IMG/VR virus record: IMGVR_UViG_3300025127_000208
Span: 1-27,274 of that record
DNA length: 27,274 bases
Strand: one strand, 5' to 3'
DNA from: a virus
Within the stretch, counting starts at the first letter, position 1. The number at the start of each line of letters is the position of its first letter. The notes below the pieces were generated by a model. That model saw only the letters and a program-made list of their open reading frames with translations, ran no database searches and was not told the DNA's origin. Of the stretch, positions 12,701-19,700 are shown piece after piece. Both the position numbers and the translations under genes were made by a program.

Positions 12701-13442
12701 TCTTACCAGTATCAAGTGTAGATTTTTGCCCAATAACTATATCCTCTTGTCCTGGTAATGGTATATTTACAAAATCTTTTTGTTTTAATTTAGCAAGTTC
12801 TTCAGGTGAAGGTCCTGATTGATCTAATCCAAAATCTTTTTTAAGTTTTTTTAATTTTATAAATTCTGCAGTTTTACCTATGACTGGTGATAAAACTCCA
12901 CCTGTAACAGCACCACCCAGTGCTTGTTTAGTTCTTGTATCAAAAAAACTTTGATCATCTACATAACCAAATGCTCCAGCTAATCCACCAGCTATTGCAC
13001 CTGATCTAGCCATCTGATATAAATTTCTACCTCTTAATACAGGTATAAGCCACATAGCAGGGTCTAAAATTAATCCACCAAAATAAGCAGCTTTCGCTAA
13101 CCCATCTCCATTTTCTAAAAGCTCTCTAATCCTTTGTTGATCTCTTTCCATATTTTGAAGATCAATACCAGCCATTTGTTTAACCCCACGATAAGTATCT
13201 TTTAAACCTAAAAAAAATGCCTCACCTACTCCTAATTCATGATCTTTAGTTCTTTCATAAATTTTTTCACCAGCAAAAGATCTAGAGGATTGTGGTATTA
13301 AATCATCAAACATATTAAATTCTTGTGGATTTCTTAATATAGTTTGTGGATCTGATTTATTTGTAATATTAAATGTATTTTGTAAGTTTAATTTTTGTGT
13401 TGACGATGGCAACAAATAATTAAACATATTTGCTTCAGACAT
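9711..13442 (-). CDS. Large internal virion / ejection-type protein with LPD-like region
   Basis: At 1243 residues this is the largest gene. The N-terminal third has hydrophobic, glycine/alanine-rich stretches (AAYFGGLILDPAMWLIPVL, then GAIAGGLAGAFGYV, and VLGFMAGAGGILAV near residue 370) that could cross a membrane. The centre and C-terminal half are charged and helical. A region with NLTDWYRREDELFRLALFMD and FPTPFLAYTYRVIP (about residues 880-960) resembles the large polyvalent-protein associated domains of phage ejection proteins. The short motif F-(D/N)-x-L-(L/I)-P-x-S-(S/T) occurs twice at the N-terminus and once as the extreme C-terminus (FDNLLPESSR). Position downstream of the tail genes and the size fit a protein ejected with the DNA. 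The ribosome site AGGAAA lies about ten bases before ATG 13442. Confidence 0.72.
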   Translation of the reverse strand: MSEANMFNYLLPSSTQKLNLQNTFNITNKSDPQTILRNPQEFNMFDDLIPQSSRSFAGEKIYERTKDHELGVGEAFFLGLKDTYRGVKQMAGIDLQNMERDQQRIRELLENGDGLAKAAYFGGLILDPAMWLIPVLRGRNLYQMARSGAIAGGLAGAFGYVDDQSFFDTRTKQALGGAVTGGVLSPVIGKTAEFIKLKKLKKDFGLDQSGPSPEELAKLKQKDFVNIPLPGQEDIVIGQKSTLDTGKKVKGRGDISAQVRTDAAISGKIKVPEEINDIPVTIPKEKQNNNSFLLRGPLEFMRDVRNTYSKNIGRPAFDYITTGKLGPELGGGLVGGAYGFSTEGLTGQALDPEDETNITKRFGRAVLGFMAGAGGILAVRNKNISNKFFSLADKLAAGQTVGVSNKVTQKWLDDPDLTIGGLLARGFVDGYKLPKEFKIIEAQSFKGLENMILIDAAKIAGKAAQLTPDENKVLYNMLEGDIKYDVPAKYLNEMRDEGRAKITELSQKYVDLGLITDETMKTNIEKYLRRSYAGQNIGKFADEIKARGIIENITPKQWINEYSKIKAYRFLEPKKPVAVDDHNGWELFGNILDSKGNVTGKKATVDEVKKLAKDPTKADEPIINARWQFTKQERLGMGEIENAGFAIAETGRLMATTLPRYDFYARLSEQPFTKDKLSREEALDLKYVKVPTTIQKGTIQPTFGKLAGKFVPEEVYFNLDQMNKIAEGPTTGFGKGYRKLNQIWKVSKTAWNPTVHVNNIISNLVLLDLVDGSYKYLPKAANAFMQAGRGKKSKVVELAEQHGVFNASLPEIELGRLRQPNIDKLSKIYTVDPKNNTAVQGVSIADKFYRGYVKPLVGSKFGLDNLTDWYRREDELFRLALFMDRIDKGYSAVLAAQDARKSFIDYNITAPAINWMRQFPTPFLAYTYRVIPILAETAFVRPWKYAKYAVLGYMLNNGGDILGGGDTKAERAAMPEQKQGRVFGLPFLPHRNVKIPLMGDKQGGAYMDITRYVPGGDILDLGSGNLMPGLPAPLQPNFGIAGDVLFPLVGFDLFGKKALAGQGISDFDDLKVRAKAVSQRIIPNFPFVPGSYSTQRIERARKGKETPFRSEESELIAFLNSVGLKFQKVNINKLRSAKGFEFQRKVNGIRQQISGEVSKFRDGKISKDKYEENIKELKDKFYDIRNSFKKALGIPLNLKEPTIISDIPKALSDAFKERVQEFGKDKDYDEYNQFDNLLPESSR

Positions 13443-13454
13443 TAATTATATTTC

Positions 13455-14675
13455 CTATGGAGCTAGTGGACCACCCATTGTTTCTTTTGGAGGTGGGCCT
13501 AATTCTTGTTTCTTCTTTTGAACCGCTATTTCTAACGTTTTTATTGCTGCTTCTCTTTGTTCATCAGTTAAAGCAGGATCCGCTAATATTTTAGCTACAC
13601 CATTTGAAAATGATATATTTATTGCATCAAGTTTGAGTGCGTAATCTATATTTTGAGCTGACTCTAAATCACCAAATGCAAAAGCATCACCTCGTTGTTC
13701 TTTTGTAACACCAGATGTTTTAGTATCTAAACCAGCACTTTTAACTCTAGCTTCTCCTTTTTGAATATTTTCTTTAGCACGTTCATCAATTTTATCAACT
13801 CTAGAATCATAATTTATATTACTTAATTTAAATTGTTGTTTTGTATATTTTTCTCTATAATAATCTTCTTCAGTTCCAGTGTATCCAGCAAATTTTATGG
13901 CGTTGCTATAATCTTCTGCAAATTGTGGAAACACATTAGCAAATTCTTTATTATCTCTCATAATTCTATCAGTTACAACACTTCTAAAATCTTGTCTAAT
14001 ATCATCTAACTGGCTGTTGTGTTTTTTAATATCAAATTTTTCTAAATCAGTATCAGCATCTCTTAAACCTAATAAACTTGCAGCATCTGATGGTTCTGCT
14101 GGTTGAGGTGATGGGCCTTCTAATGCTTGAGTTAATCTAGCAGTAGCAGTTGCCTCATCTTTTCTACCCAAAGGTTCACCTATAAATCTAGCTAATCCTT
14201 TTGGTGCTTCACCTACCAATAAATCTTTAATATTTTTAGTATCTTTTAAAACAGAATCAATATAAGCACCTCTATCTTGTAGTGCAGATTTTCTACTACC
14301 TATAAATGACGTTTGAATTAATTGTTCATAATTTTTAGCATCAGCTTTATCAATTTTATTAGCTATACCCTCTATATTATATCTATCACCAAATCTCATT
14401 CTTATAGAATTGAATAAACCCTCTTCAGTTCCAGATTCAAATAATCCCATAGCATCCATACCATCTGCAACTTTCTGTCCATATGTTGTTGCATATTGAT
14501 TTTTTAAATTTTCTTGTGCTTTTATCAATTTTCTTTCTGCTGGTATTTCTACACCTAGAACATGCTTAGAAACATTATCTACTACACTTGCTGCTATCTC
14601 ATCGGATGCTCTTTTTTGTTCTTGTAGTTCAGTAAGTGCACCTGTTACAAAAGGCACTAAAAATCCATTTGCCAT
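13455..14675 (-). CDS. Probable internal virion protein, helical
   Basis: This 406-residue protein has a short hydrophobic start (NGFLVPFVTGALTELQEQK) and then long charged helical stretches, a proline-rich linker near residue 190 (GPSPQPAEPSD) and a C-terminal helix ending in PPPKETMGGPLAP. It lies directly before the 1243-aa ejection-type protein, with matching direction and close spacing, so it is probably another component of the virion interior. No family motif was recognised. The start ATG overlaps the preceding TAA (TAATG). Confidence 0.6.
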   Translation of the reverse strand: MANGFLVPFVTGALTELQEQKRASDEIAASVVDNVSKHVLGVEIPAERKLIKAQENLKNQYATTYGQKVADGMDAMGLFESGTEEGLFNSIRMRFGDRYNIEGIANKIDKADAKNYEQLIQTSFIGSRKSALQDRGAYIDSVLKDTKNIKDLLVGEAPKGLARFIGEPLGRKDEATATARLTQALEGPSPQPAEPSDAASLLGLRDADTDLEKFDIKKHNSQLDDIRQDFRSVVTDRIMRDNKEFANVFPQFAEDYSNAIKFAGYTGTEEDYYREKYTKQQFKLSNINYDSRVDKIDERAKENIQKGEARVKSAGLDTKTSGVTKEQRGDAFAFGDLESAQNIDYALKLDAINISFSNGVAKILADPALTDEQREAAIKTLEIAVQKKKQELGPPPKETMGGPLAP

Positions 14676-15196
14676 TATTTAGTCTCCTCTGGTTTAGCTA
14701 ATAAACCTTTTGCTTTTGGTTTAGCTTCTATAGCAGGTTTATCTATATTCATGTTTTCCATTTCTTTAGCTTCTTTTGCTTCTTTTAATTTTAACATATT
14801 AGTTTTAAATTCTTTGTTACCAGTATCCTCTAATGACATTTTTAAATTTTTAATACCAGCTCTCATACCTATCGCTGTTATCATTTCCATTATAGCTTCT
14901 GATAAAGTAAATCCTAAATCAGGAGTAAATTCACCTTCCATAAATCCTGCAAACACAATTGTTCTTGCTATACCTTCTACTGGTATACCTGCCTCTAATA
15001 AATATATCATTTCCTCAACTGCTTCAGGAGTTGTCATTGATCTCCATATTTCTTCTAAAACAATTTCAGGATCTGTCTGTCTTGGTGGATGTTCCCAAGG
15101 ATAGTTACCTGGTTCATCAGTAAGAGATTGACCTGGTACAGGTGTATTAAACGGATCAAACTCTGGTGGTAATGTATTATCTCCAATTGATTTCAT
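14675..15196 (-). CDS. 173-aa virion-associated protein, unknown
   Basis: The N-terminus is proline-rich and extended (LPPEFDPFNTPVPGQSLTDE, then PGNYPWEHPP), followed by a helical middle (ALEEIWRSM-like, LSEAIMEMITAIGMRAGIK) and a lysine/alanine-rich tail. The proline-rich opening recalls a virion protein of marine phages, but I cannot name it. A GMRAG-type glycine-containing helix might be membrane-associated. The gene lies between other putative internal virion genes and ends one base into the 406-aa gene. Confidence 0.62.
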   Translation of the reverse strand: MKSIGDNTLPPEFDPFNTPVPGQSLTDEPGNYPWEHPPRQTDPEIVLEEIWRSMTTPEAVEEMIYLLEAGIPVEGIARTIVFAGFMEGEFTPDLGFTLSEAIMEMITAIGMRAGIKNLKMSLEDTGNKEFKTNMLKLKEAKEAKEMENMNIDKPAIEAKPKAKGLLAKPEETK

Positions 15197-15202
15197 AAAT
15201 GT

Positions 15203-15679
15203 CTATGCCTTTAAGTATGCTTTTGATATTACAAAGTCTTTCATTCTTGCTCTGTTTTCTTTTAGTAATTTTTCTGGATCAGATTCTGTTATAGCACCAA
15301 AAGTACTACCCCTAGCCATTGATGGTCTTCTTTGACTCATAAATATTTTTGCATTTGAAAATCTAGGTCTATTTCTTTGTGCATTTGTTAAAATATTAAT
15401 TGTATTTTGGTATGCTTTCATATAATCTTCAGATCCAGCTTCTAAAAATGCTTCTTTAATTTGTTTTTTTAAACTTTTTTCACCTTCATATTGCTTTGTT
15501 CTTTGTGTATCTCTTGTATCTGGAAAGGGTAATCTACTTTTAGGTAAATCTATCTCAACATCACCATCACCTCTCGGTCTTCTTCTAGGAACCTCTTCTC
15601 CTTCACTATATAAAGATCCAAACTCTTTTGTAACATTTGATATTGCATTTCTAAATAATTTTTTTGTATTGTATGCCAT
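15203..15679 (-). CDS. 158-aa basic virion-associated protein, unknown
   Basis: The product has a basic, polar sequence with an arginine-rich stretch (EVPRRRPRGDGDVEID), a helical middle (KQIKEAFLEAGSEDYMKAYQ) and a C-terminal ARMKDFVISKAYLKA. No known motif was recognised. Its position between the 459-aa and 173-aa genes suggests a structural or internal virion role. Spacing to both neighbours is under ten bases. Confidence 0.62.
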   Translation of the reverse strand: MAYNTKKLFRNAISNVTKEFGSLYSEGEEVPRRRPRGDGDVEIDLPKSRLPFPDTRDTQRTKQYEGEKSLKKQIKEAFLEAGSEDYMKAYQNTINILTNAQRNRPRFSNAKIFMSQRRPSMARGSTFGAITESDPEKLLKENRARMKDFVISKAYLKA

Positions 15680-15688
15680 TAATTACCC

Positions 15689-17068
15689 CTATGTATTATT
15701 TTGTAAAAATTTAGTAAACATATTCATACCAAACTGACCTAGCATTGCATATAATGCAGATGTCTGTGCAGAGTTTTGTAAATCAAACGCTGTAGTTCTT
15801 TCTAGTGCTGCAACTGCAAGGTTATGATTTCTGTTCATTTCATTTTCAGAAGATTGATTAACCCAAGATGCCTCATCTCTCCACTGTTGCCACAATGATG
15901 ATAATGCAAAGTTACTTATATTTAATAAGTTTTCTGCATTAGTCTGATTAGCAGCATTTACAGCAGCTGTATTAGCTGTATTAATCTGTCTTCTCCAAGT
16001 TACATTTGATTGGTCAATAACTCTTTGATTCTCTACATTAAATCTTTCTCTTTGACTTTCAAGTGTAGCATTGAATTGATTTAGTGCAGCTGTTCTTTGT
16101 GCGTTTGCATCAGCTATGGCTGTAGCATTTTTTGCATTTAATGCTGCAACTTTATTTGCTTCTGCATTATTAAACTGTGCTAGTGCATCTGATCTTCTAG
16201 CGTTTTGTTCTTGAATATTTGTATTTAATGTGTCGTAGAATTGATTAACTTGATTCTGACTTGTAGCATTAAATTGTAACGCAGCATTTCTAGCAGCATT
16301 GTCAGTTAATAATTGTTGTTGTTGTGCCTGTAAATTCTGTAAATTAGCTTGCTGATTGTTTGATAGATTAGCCATATCCATTTGTAGATATGATTGTGCA
16401 TTTATAACAGCAGCCTGTTGATTGTTAGCTAGGTTTTGAAATATAACTTGTTTATATGTATTTGCATCAGCTTGTGCTATTGGTATTGATGATCTTAATA
16501 TACCTTCAGCTAATGCCTCAGCTAACATTGTAGAGGAACCTAATCCTCTAGCTTGCATAGTAGCTTTAGCAGCCTCAGCAGCACCTCTTGCAAATGCAGG
16601 TAATGGCGAGCCTGTGCTTAAAGATTGCTGTATATCAGATGATATATTTTCTAATTGGCCTTGTACTGTTGCTTTAGGATCTAATGTTGCTAATGATTGT
16701 GTGACACCTGTCATAGGAGCCGTTACAGTTCCCTGTGCAGCAGTCATTGTAGGTGCTGTACCAATAGTTGCAGCTGTAAATTGAGATGCAGTTTGTGGTG
16801 TAGCAGTTGCTACTTGTTGTCCTGTCGCAGGTGTAACTGCAGTTGCAGTTGGGGCCGTAGCAGTGGGTATAGCTGCAGCTACAGTTCCAGTAACACCTGG
16901 TGTTGCTAATAATTCATTTGTTTGTACATTTTGTACTGTTGGTGTTATTGAAGCACCCTGCGGTAATGTAGGTGTGCTTAATAAACTATCTATTAAACTA
17001 ACAGCTTTTTTACTACTAGTCTGCTCTGACTGTGTTGGTGTTAGTGTACCTGTCGGTAGTGTCGCCAT
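15689..17068 (-). CDS. 459-aa low-complexity Ala/Thr/Gln-rich virion protein
   Basis: The first 140 residues are a Thr/Ala/Pro/Val-rich linker (for example TAAIPTATAPTATAVTPATG). The rest is a long Asn/Gln/Ala-rich helical region with repeated NQ..A..N..AQ patterns (NNQQANLQNLQAQQQQ, then NAQRTAALNQFNATLESQ), ending in a hydrophobic helix (ALYAMLGQFGMNMFTKFLQ). This layout suits an elongated internal virion or tail-tube-lining protein. GGGGAG four bases before ATG 17068 supports the start. The biased composition limits any family call. Confidence 0.65.
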   Translation of the reverse strand: MATLPTGTLTPTQSEQTSSKKAVSLIDSLLSTPTLPQGASITPTVQNVQTNELLATPGVTGTVAAAIPTATAPTATAVTPATGQQVATATPQTASQFTAATIGTAPTMTAAQGTVTAPMTGVTQSLATLDPKATVQGQLENISSDIQQSLSTGSPLPAFARGAAEAAKATMQARGLGSSTMLAEALAEGILRSSIPIAQADANTYKQVIFQNLANNQQAAVINAQSYLQMDMANLSNNQQANLQNLQAQQQQLLTDNAARNAALQFNATSQNQVNQFYDTLNTNIQEQNARRSDALAQFNNAEANKVAALNAKNATAIADANAQRTAALNQFNATLESQRERFNVENQRVIDQSNVTWRRQINTANTAAVNAANQTNAENLLNISNFALSSLWQQWRDEASWVNQSSENEMNRNHNLAVAALERTTAFDLQNSAQTSALYAMLGQFGMNMFTKFLQNNT

Positions 17069-17193
17069 TATCTCCCCTGTCTATTATATTTTTTAAACAT
17101 TCGTTTCTCTGATTTATTTTTATTTTTCTTATGTACTCTTGGTCTCTTTTTAGGTTTAGGTCTTTCAACAAAATCTTTAAACCTACGAGCCAT
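17068..17193 (-). CDS. 41-aa very basic protein
   Basis: A 41-residue frame starts at ATG 17193 and ends in a TAA at 17070-17068 that overlaps the next ATG. The product begins MARRFKDFVERPKPKKRPRV and continues HKKNKNKSEKRMFKKYNRQGR. About half of it is Lys or Arg. The 'KRPR.HKK..NKSEKR..KKY..QGR' pattern is one I associate with conserved small phage proteins. One-base overlaps with both neighbours confirm a coupled gene. It is probably nucleic-acid-binding. Confidence 0.75.
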   Translation of the reverse strand: MARRFKDFVERPKPKKRPRVHKKNKNKSEKRMFKKYNRQGR

Positions 17194-17480
17194 TATGGTT
17201 TAGTTGGGAACGTAGCATTATTACATTTCTCAACAGTGTCCTTACCCTCAGGCAGGTCTCTTAACTCCTGTCTGTATGTTCTCATGTCATCCGACATAGT
17301 AACATCAGATAAAGCATAGAAGTCAGTCTCAGCTAATAGTTGATTTCTTCTAGATCTAAGACTAGCCTGTGCTCTTCCTAAAGCACCAGCTTCCCAAGCA
17401 GCCTCTTCGGCATCTCTAGCAGCCTCTTCTGCAGCTGTGAACTGCACTCTTTCACCATTTATGTTATGATATCTTGGCAT
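17193..17480 (-). CDS. Tail-fibre-assembly / chaperone-like protein
   Basis: This 95-residue acidic, helical protein begins MPRYHNINGERVQFTAAEEA. It contains RNQLLAETDFYALSDVTMS followed by MRTYRQELRDLPEG. The 'R..LLA.TD...L.D.......YRQ.LRDLP' pattern is typical of small phage tail-fibre-assembly or tail-assembly-chaperone proteins that accompany fibre genes. It directly follows the second triplet of fibre-like genes. The ribosome site AAGGAG lies 6-7 bases before ATG 17480. Confidence 0.72.
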   Translation of the reverse strand: MPRYHNINGERVQFTAAEEAARDAEEAAWEAGALGRAQASLRSRRNQLLAETDFYALSDVTMSDDMRTYRQELRDLPEGKDTVEKCNNATFPTKP

Positions 17481-17509
17481 TGTTTCTCCTTTATTTTTGT
17501 TTATTATTA

Positions 17510-18124
17510 TTAATTAATTCCGTAAAGGCAAATATCTCCAGCATCTATGTTGCCTGAAGTCATTTTAAACTGCACCGCATCTATTGCACTTGTTGTATTC
17601 ATATATCCACCTACATTTACTTCTTGTGTATAATCTCCTGAATATGCATTACCTCTTGATATAAAATGTTTTACAAATGTTGTAGAACTTGGATTAAATA
17701 AGTGTAAATATCCACTACCACATTCATCATTTGCATTTCCTGAAGCAACTATTAGAGGTTGAAAAGATGTTGATTGTGCTAAATCCTCTGATGCATAATA
17801 TCCTACACCTTGTCCACCAGCATTTTCTGCTTGATAAGAATAAAATGCTGTTGTTGTTTTTGTAACATTATAGTTTGAACCAGAATCTGTTGAACCATTA
17901 AAGGTAAGTTTGGTATTATCAGTGGCTGGATGAATATTATTAAATGTAAATAAATATTCTTTATAAGTATTATCTAATACAACATCACTAGAGCCATCGA
18001 CAAAAGATAAGGTTGCAGAACTAGAGGCTGTTAATTTTTTAATAAAAGTCATAGCACCACTACTAAGACTACCAAATGCAGTTACCGATCTAACCCCTCT
18101 ATTATTTAGTTTAACTATGCTCAT
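17510..18124 (-). CDS. Fibre-like paralogue, subtype 3, short N-terminus (block II)
   Basis: This 204-residue protein is one of six paralogues. It has a short N-terminus of about 23 residues (MSIVKLNNRGVRSVTAF...GAM), then the common domain, here opening with MTFIKKLTASSSA, continuing with VVLDNTYKEYLFTFNNIHPA, FNPSSTTFVKHF and NTTSAIDAVQFK, and closing with LYGIN. The marks MTFIKKLTASSS, NNIHPATD and the LYGIN end pair it with the protein at 20615-21271. The beta-rich, Ser/Thr/Asn-rich composition fits a receptor-binding tip or fibre module. Start overlaps the preceding stop (TAATG). Confidence 0.72.
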   Translation of the reverse strand: MSIVKLNNRGVRSVTAFGSLSSGAMTFIKKLTASSSATLSFVDGSSDVVLDNTYKEYLFTFNNIHPATDNTKLTFNGSTDSGSNYNVTKTTTAFYSYQAENAGGQGVGYYASEDLAQSTSFQPLIVASGNANDECGSGYLHLFNPSSTTFVKHFISRGNAYSGDYTQEVNVGGYMNTTSAIDAVQFKMTSGNIDAGDICLYGIN

Positions 18125-18762
18125 TAACTATCCTTTATTCCATAGAGCTTTATTGTACCAGCATCTATGTTACCAGCACCACCAGTTCCCTCTGTGCATT
18201 TAAATTGTATAGCATCAATTGCTGACGTTGTATTAAAATATCCAGAAGTTTTAAATATTACAGAATTATTACCACTATTGTAAATTTGCATATTAGACAT
18301 AAAGTGTTTTACAAATGTGGTACTACTTGGATTAAATAAAAGTAACTCACCTGATGTAGACTGATCATTATCATTTCCTAAATCATCTACAATATCTTGA
18401 AAAGATGTGCTTTGTGCTTCATCTCTTGATGTGCTATAAGTTAATGAAGTTGAAGAACCTCCTTCATCGTGATACGCTAAATGAACTGCAGAGGTAAGAG
18501 TCACACCATAAGAACTTCCAGTATTTGTAGACCCTTGAAATCCTACTTTTACATCATCGTTAGACGGATGAATATTTATAAGTTTAAACATATAAATAGG
18601 ATATGTGCTATCCAAGACCACGTCTGAACTACCATCTACAAAAGATATTGTTGAATCAGAACTAGCCGTTATGGTTTTAATTAATGTCATTGCACCAGCA
18701 GGAAAATTAGGAGCACTTGTCACACTACTTAAACTGTTATTATTATATTTAACTAACGCCAT
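18124..18762 (-). CDS. Fibre-like paralogue, subtype 2, short N-terminus (block II)
   Basis: This 212-residue paralogue has the short N-terminus MALVKYNNNSLSSVTSAP followed by GAMTLIKTITASS. Subtype marks are TYPIYMFKL in place of the KEY form, GELLLFNPSSTTFVKHF and the final YGIKDS. These match the protein at 21271-21924. The C-terminal part contains an insertion, EGTGGAG, before GNIDAGTIKLYG. It overlaps the preceding gene by 14 bases. A role in host recognition is inferred from its position among fibre genes. Confidence 0.72.
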   Translation of the reverse strand: MALVKYNNNSLSSVTSAPNFPAGAMTLIKTITASSDSTISFVDGSSDVVLDSTYPIYMFKLINIHPSNDDVKVGFQGSTNTGSSYGVTLTSAVHLAYHDEGGSSTSLTYSTSRDEAQSTSFQDIVDDLGNDNDQSTSGELLLFNPSSTTFVKHFMSNMQIYNSGNNSVIFKTSGYFNTTSAIDAIQFKCTEGTGGAGNIDAGTIKLYGIKDS

Positions 18763-19360
18763 ACATTTTTATTGTTCCTGAATCTATATTGCCACTAGAC
18801 ATTTTAAACTGCACCGCATCAACTGCACTTGTAGTGTTTCCATATCCAGCAATATATGAATTCATTTGAAAATCAGATGTTGAATTAAAATTTGTTGTTG
18901 CTATATAATGTTTTACAAAAGTTGTATTGCTAGGATCAAATAAATGTAAAGTTCCCGATAAAGATTCATCATTTTCAATTCCTAAAGAACTTAAAACAGT
19001 TAATTTTTGAAATGCTGTAGATTGTGCTAAATCTTGAACAGTTCCATAACTTACTGCTGATTCAACACCATTTTCACCATGATAAGCTGCAAATGTAGAA
19101 GATGTTTTAGTAACATTATAATTTGAACCACTATCTGCACTTAAATTAAAATCAAATGAAACAGAATCAGTACTTGGGTGTATATTTATAAACTTAAATA
19201 TATACTCTTTATAAGTAGAGTCTATCCCTGAAGTAAAATCTATTGTAGATGAACTACTAGCAGTTTGAGTAGAGATAAGAACTAATGATCCCCCACCGAC
19301 ACCACTGGGTAGACTTGTGATTGCCGACATAGAGTTATTATTGCACACATTAATTGACAT
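18749..19360 (-). CDS. Fibre-like paralogue, subtype 1, short N-terminus (block II)
   Basis: This 203-residue paralogue starts MSINVCNNNSMSAITSLPSG, with SLVLISTQTASSSS, and lacks the VDGSSDVVLD insert found in subtypes 2 and 3 (it reads FTSGIDSTYKEY). SADSGSNYNVTKT and the MYGVS end match the protein at 21924-22577. An AAGGAG site lies about eight bases before ATG 19360. It opens the second triplet, directly after the chaperone-like 111-aa gene. Confidence 0.72.
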   Translation of the reverse strand: MSINVCNNNSMSAITSLPSGVGGGSLVLISTQTASSSSTIDFTSGIDSTYKEYIFKFINIHPSTDSVSFDFNLSADSGSNYNVTKTSSTFAAYHGENGVESAVSYGTVQDLAQSTAFQKLTVLSSLGIENDESLSGTLHLFDPSNTTFVKHYIATTNFNSTSDFQMNSYIAGYGNTTSAVDAVQFKMSSGNIDSGTIKMYGVS

Positions 19361-19363
19361 GTG

Positions 19364-19699
19364 CTACTCCTTTGGATTATCTGATCTTACTTTATCACAA
19401 TGATCTTTAAATGTTGATGTGCCATTTTTTTGATCTTTATAAATCATTTCTATTTGCTCTTGCCATGATCCATACTGAGATCGCCTAGTTTCATCTATAC
19501 CATCATTTGTTTCAGCAGTGTTACCTGCAGTTTCATAAGACGCTAGTTGAGAATCTGTTGGTTTTGTGATATCAAGATTCCATTCTTTAATATATGGACC
19601 ATCCCCAATATCTTCTAGTATAACATCTTTTAAAAAATCTATATTTGAAACACCATTTGCTTCTGCATATAATTCTATTTTTTTACTTAACTGTGCCAT
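19364..19699 (-). CDS. Tail-assembly-chaperone-like protein
   Basis: This 111-residue, acidic, helical protein contains PTDSQLASYETAGN and then ETRRSQYGSWQEQIEMIYKD followed by KNGTSTFKDHCDKVRSDNP. The 'RR..Y.S..EQ..MIY.D.KNGT..F.D....VR...P' pattern is common in small phage proteins encoded beside tail-fibre genes, which are thought to assist fibre assembly. AGGAG lies eight bases before ATG 19699. It sits between the C1q-like fibre and the second triplet of fibre paralogues. Confidence 0.75.
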   Translation of the reverse strand: MAQLSKKIELYAEANGVSNIDFLKDVILEDIGDGPYIKEWNLDITKPTDSQLASYETAGNTAETNDGIDETRRSQYGSWQEQIEMIYKDQKNGTSTFKDHCDKVRSDNPKE

Positions 19700-19700
19700 A

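Larger units (their letters stand above)
17510..19360 (-). repeat. Block II of a duplicated three-gene fibre cassette
   Basis: Three tandem paralogues in transcription order subtype 1 (18749-19360), 2 (18124-18762), 3 (17510-18124), all with a short N-terminus of the MxxxKxNNxSxxxVTS type. The order of subtypes is the same as in block I (20615-22577). DNA identity is retained locally, for example a roughly 20-base stretch CATTTTAAACTGCACCGCAT around 17561 and 18801. Whether the pattern arose by segmental duplication or by repeated domain exchange cannot be decided by eye. Confidence 0.68.

Noticed and set aside
16697-16909. Cys/Ser-rich plus-strand frame opposite the 459-aa gene
   Set aside because: Produced by the Gln/Ala/Thr-rich codons of the real gene on the other strand; no ribosome site or plausible protein.
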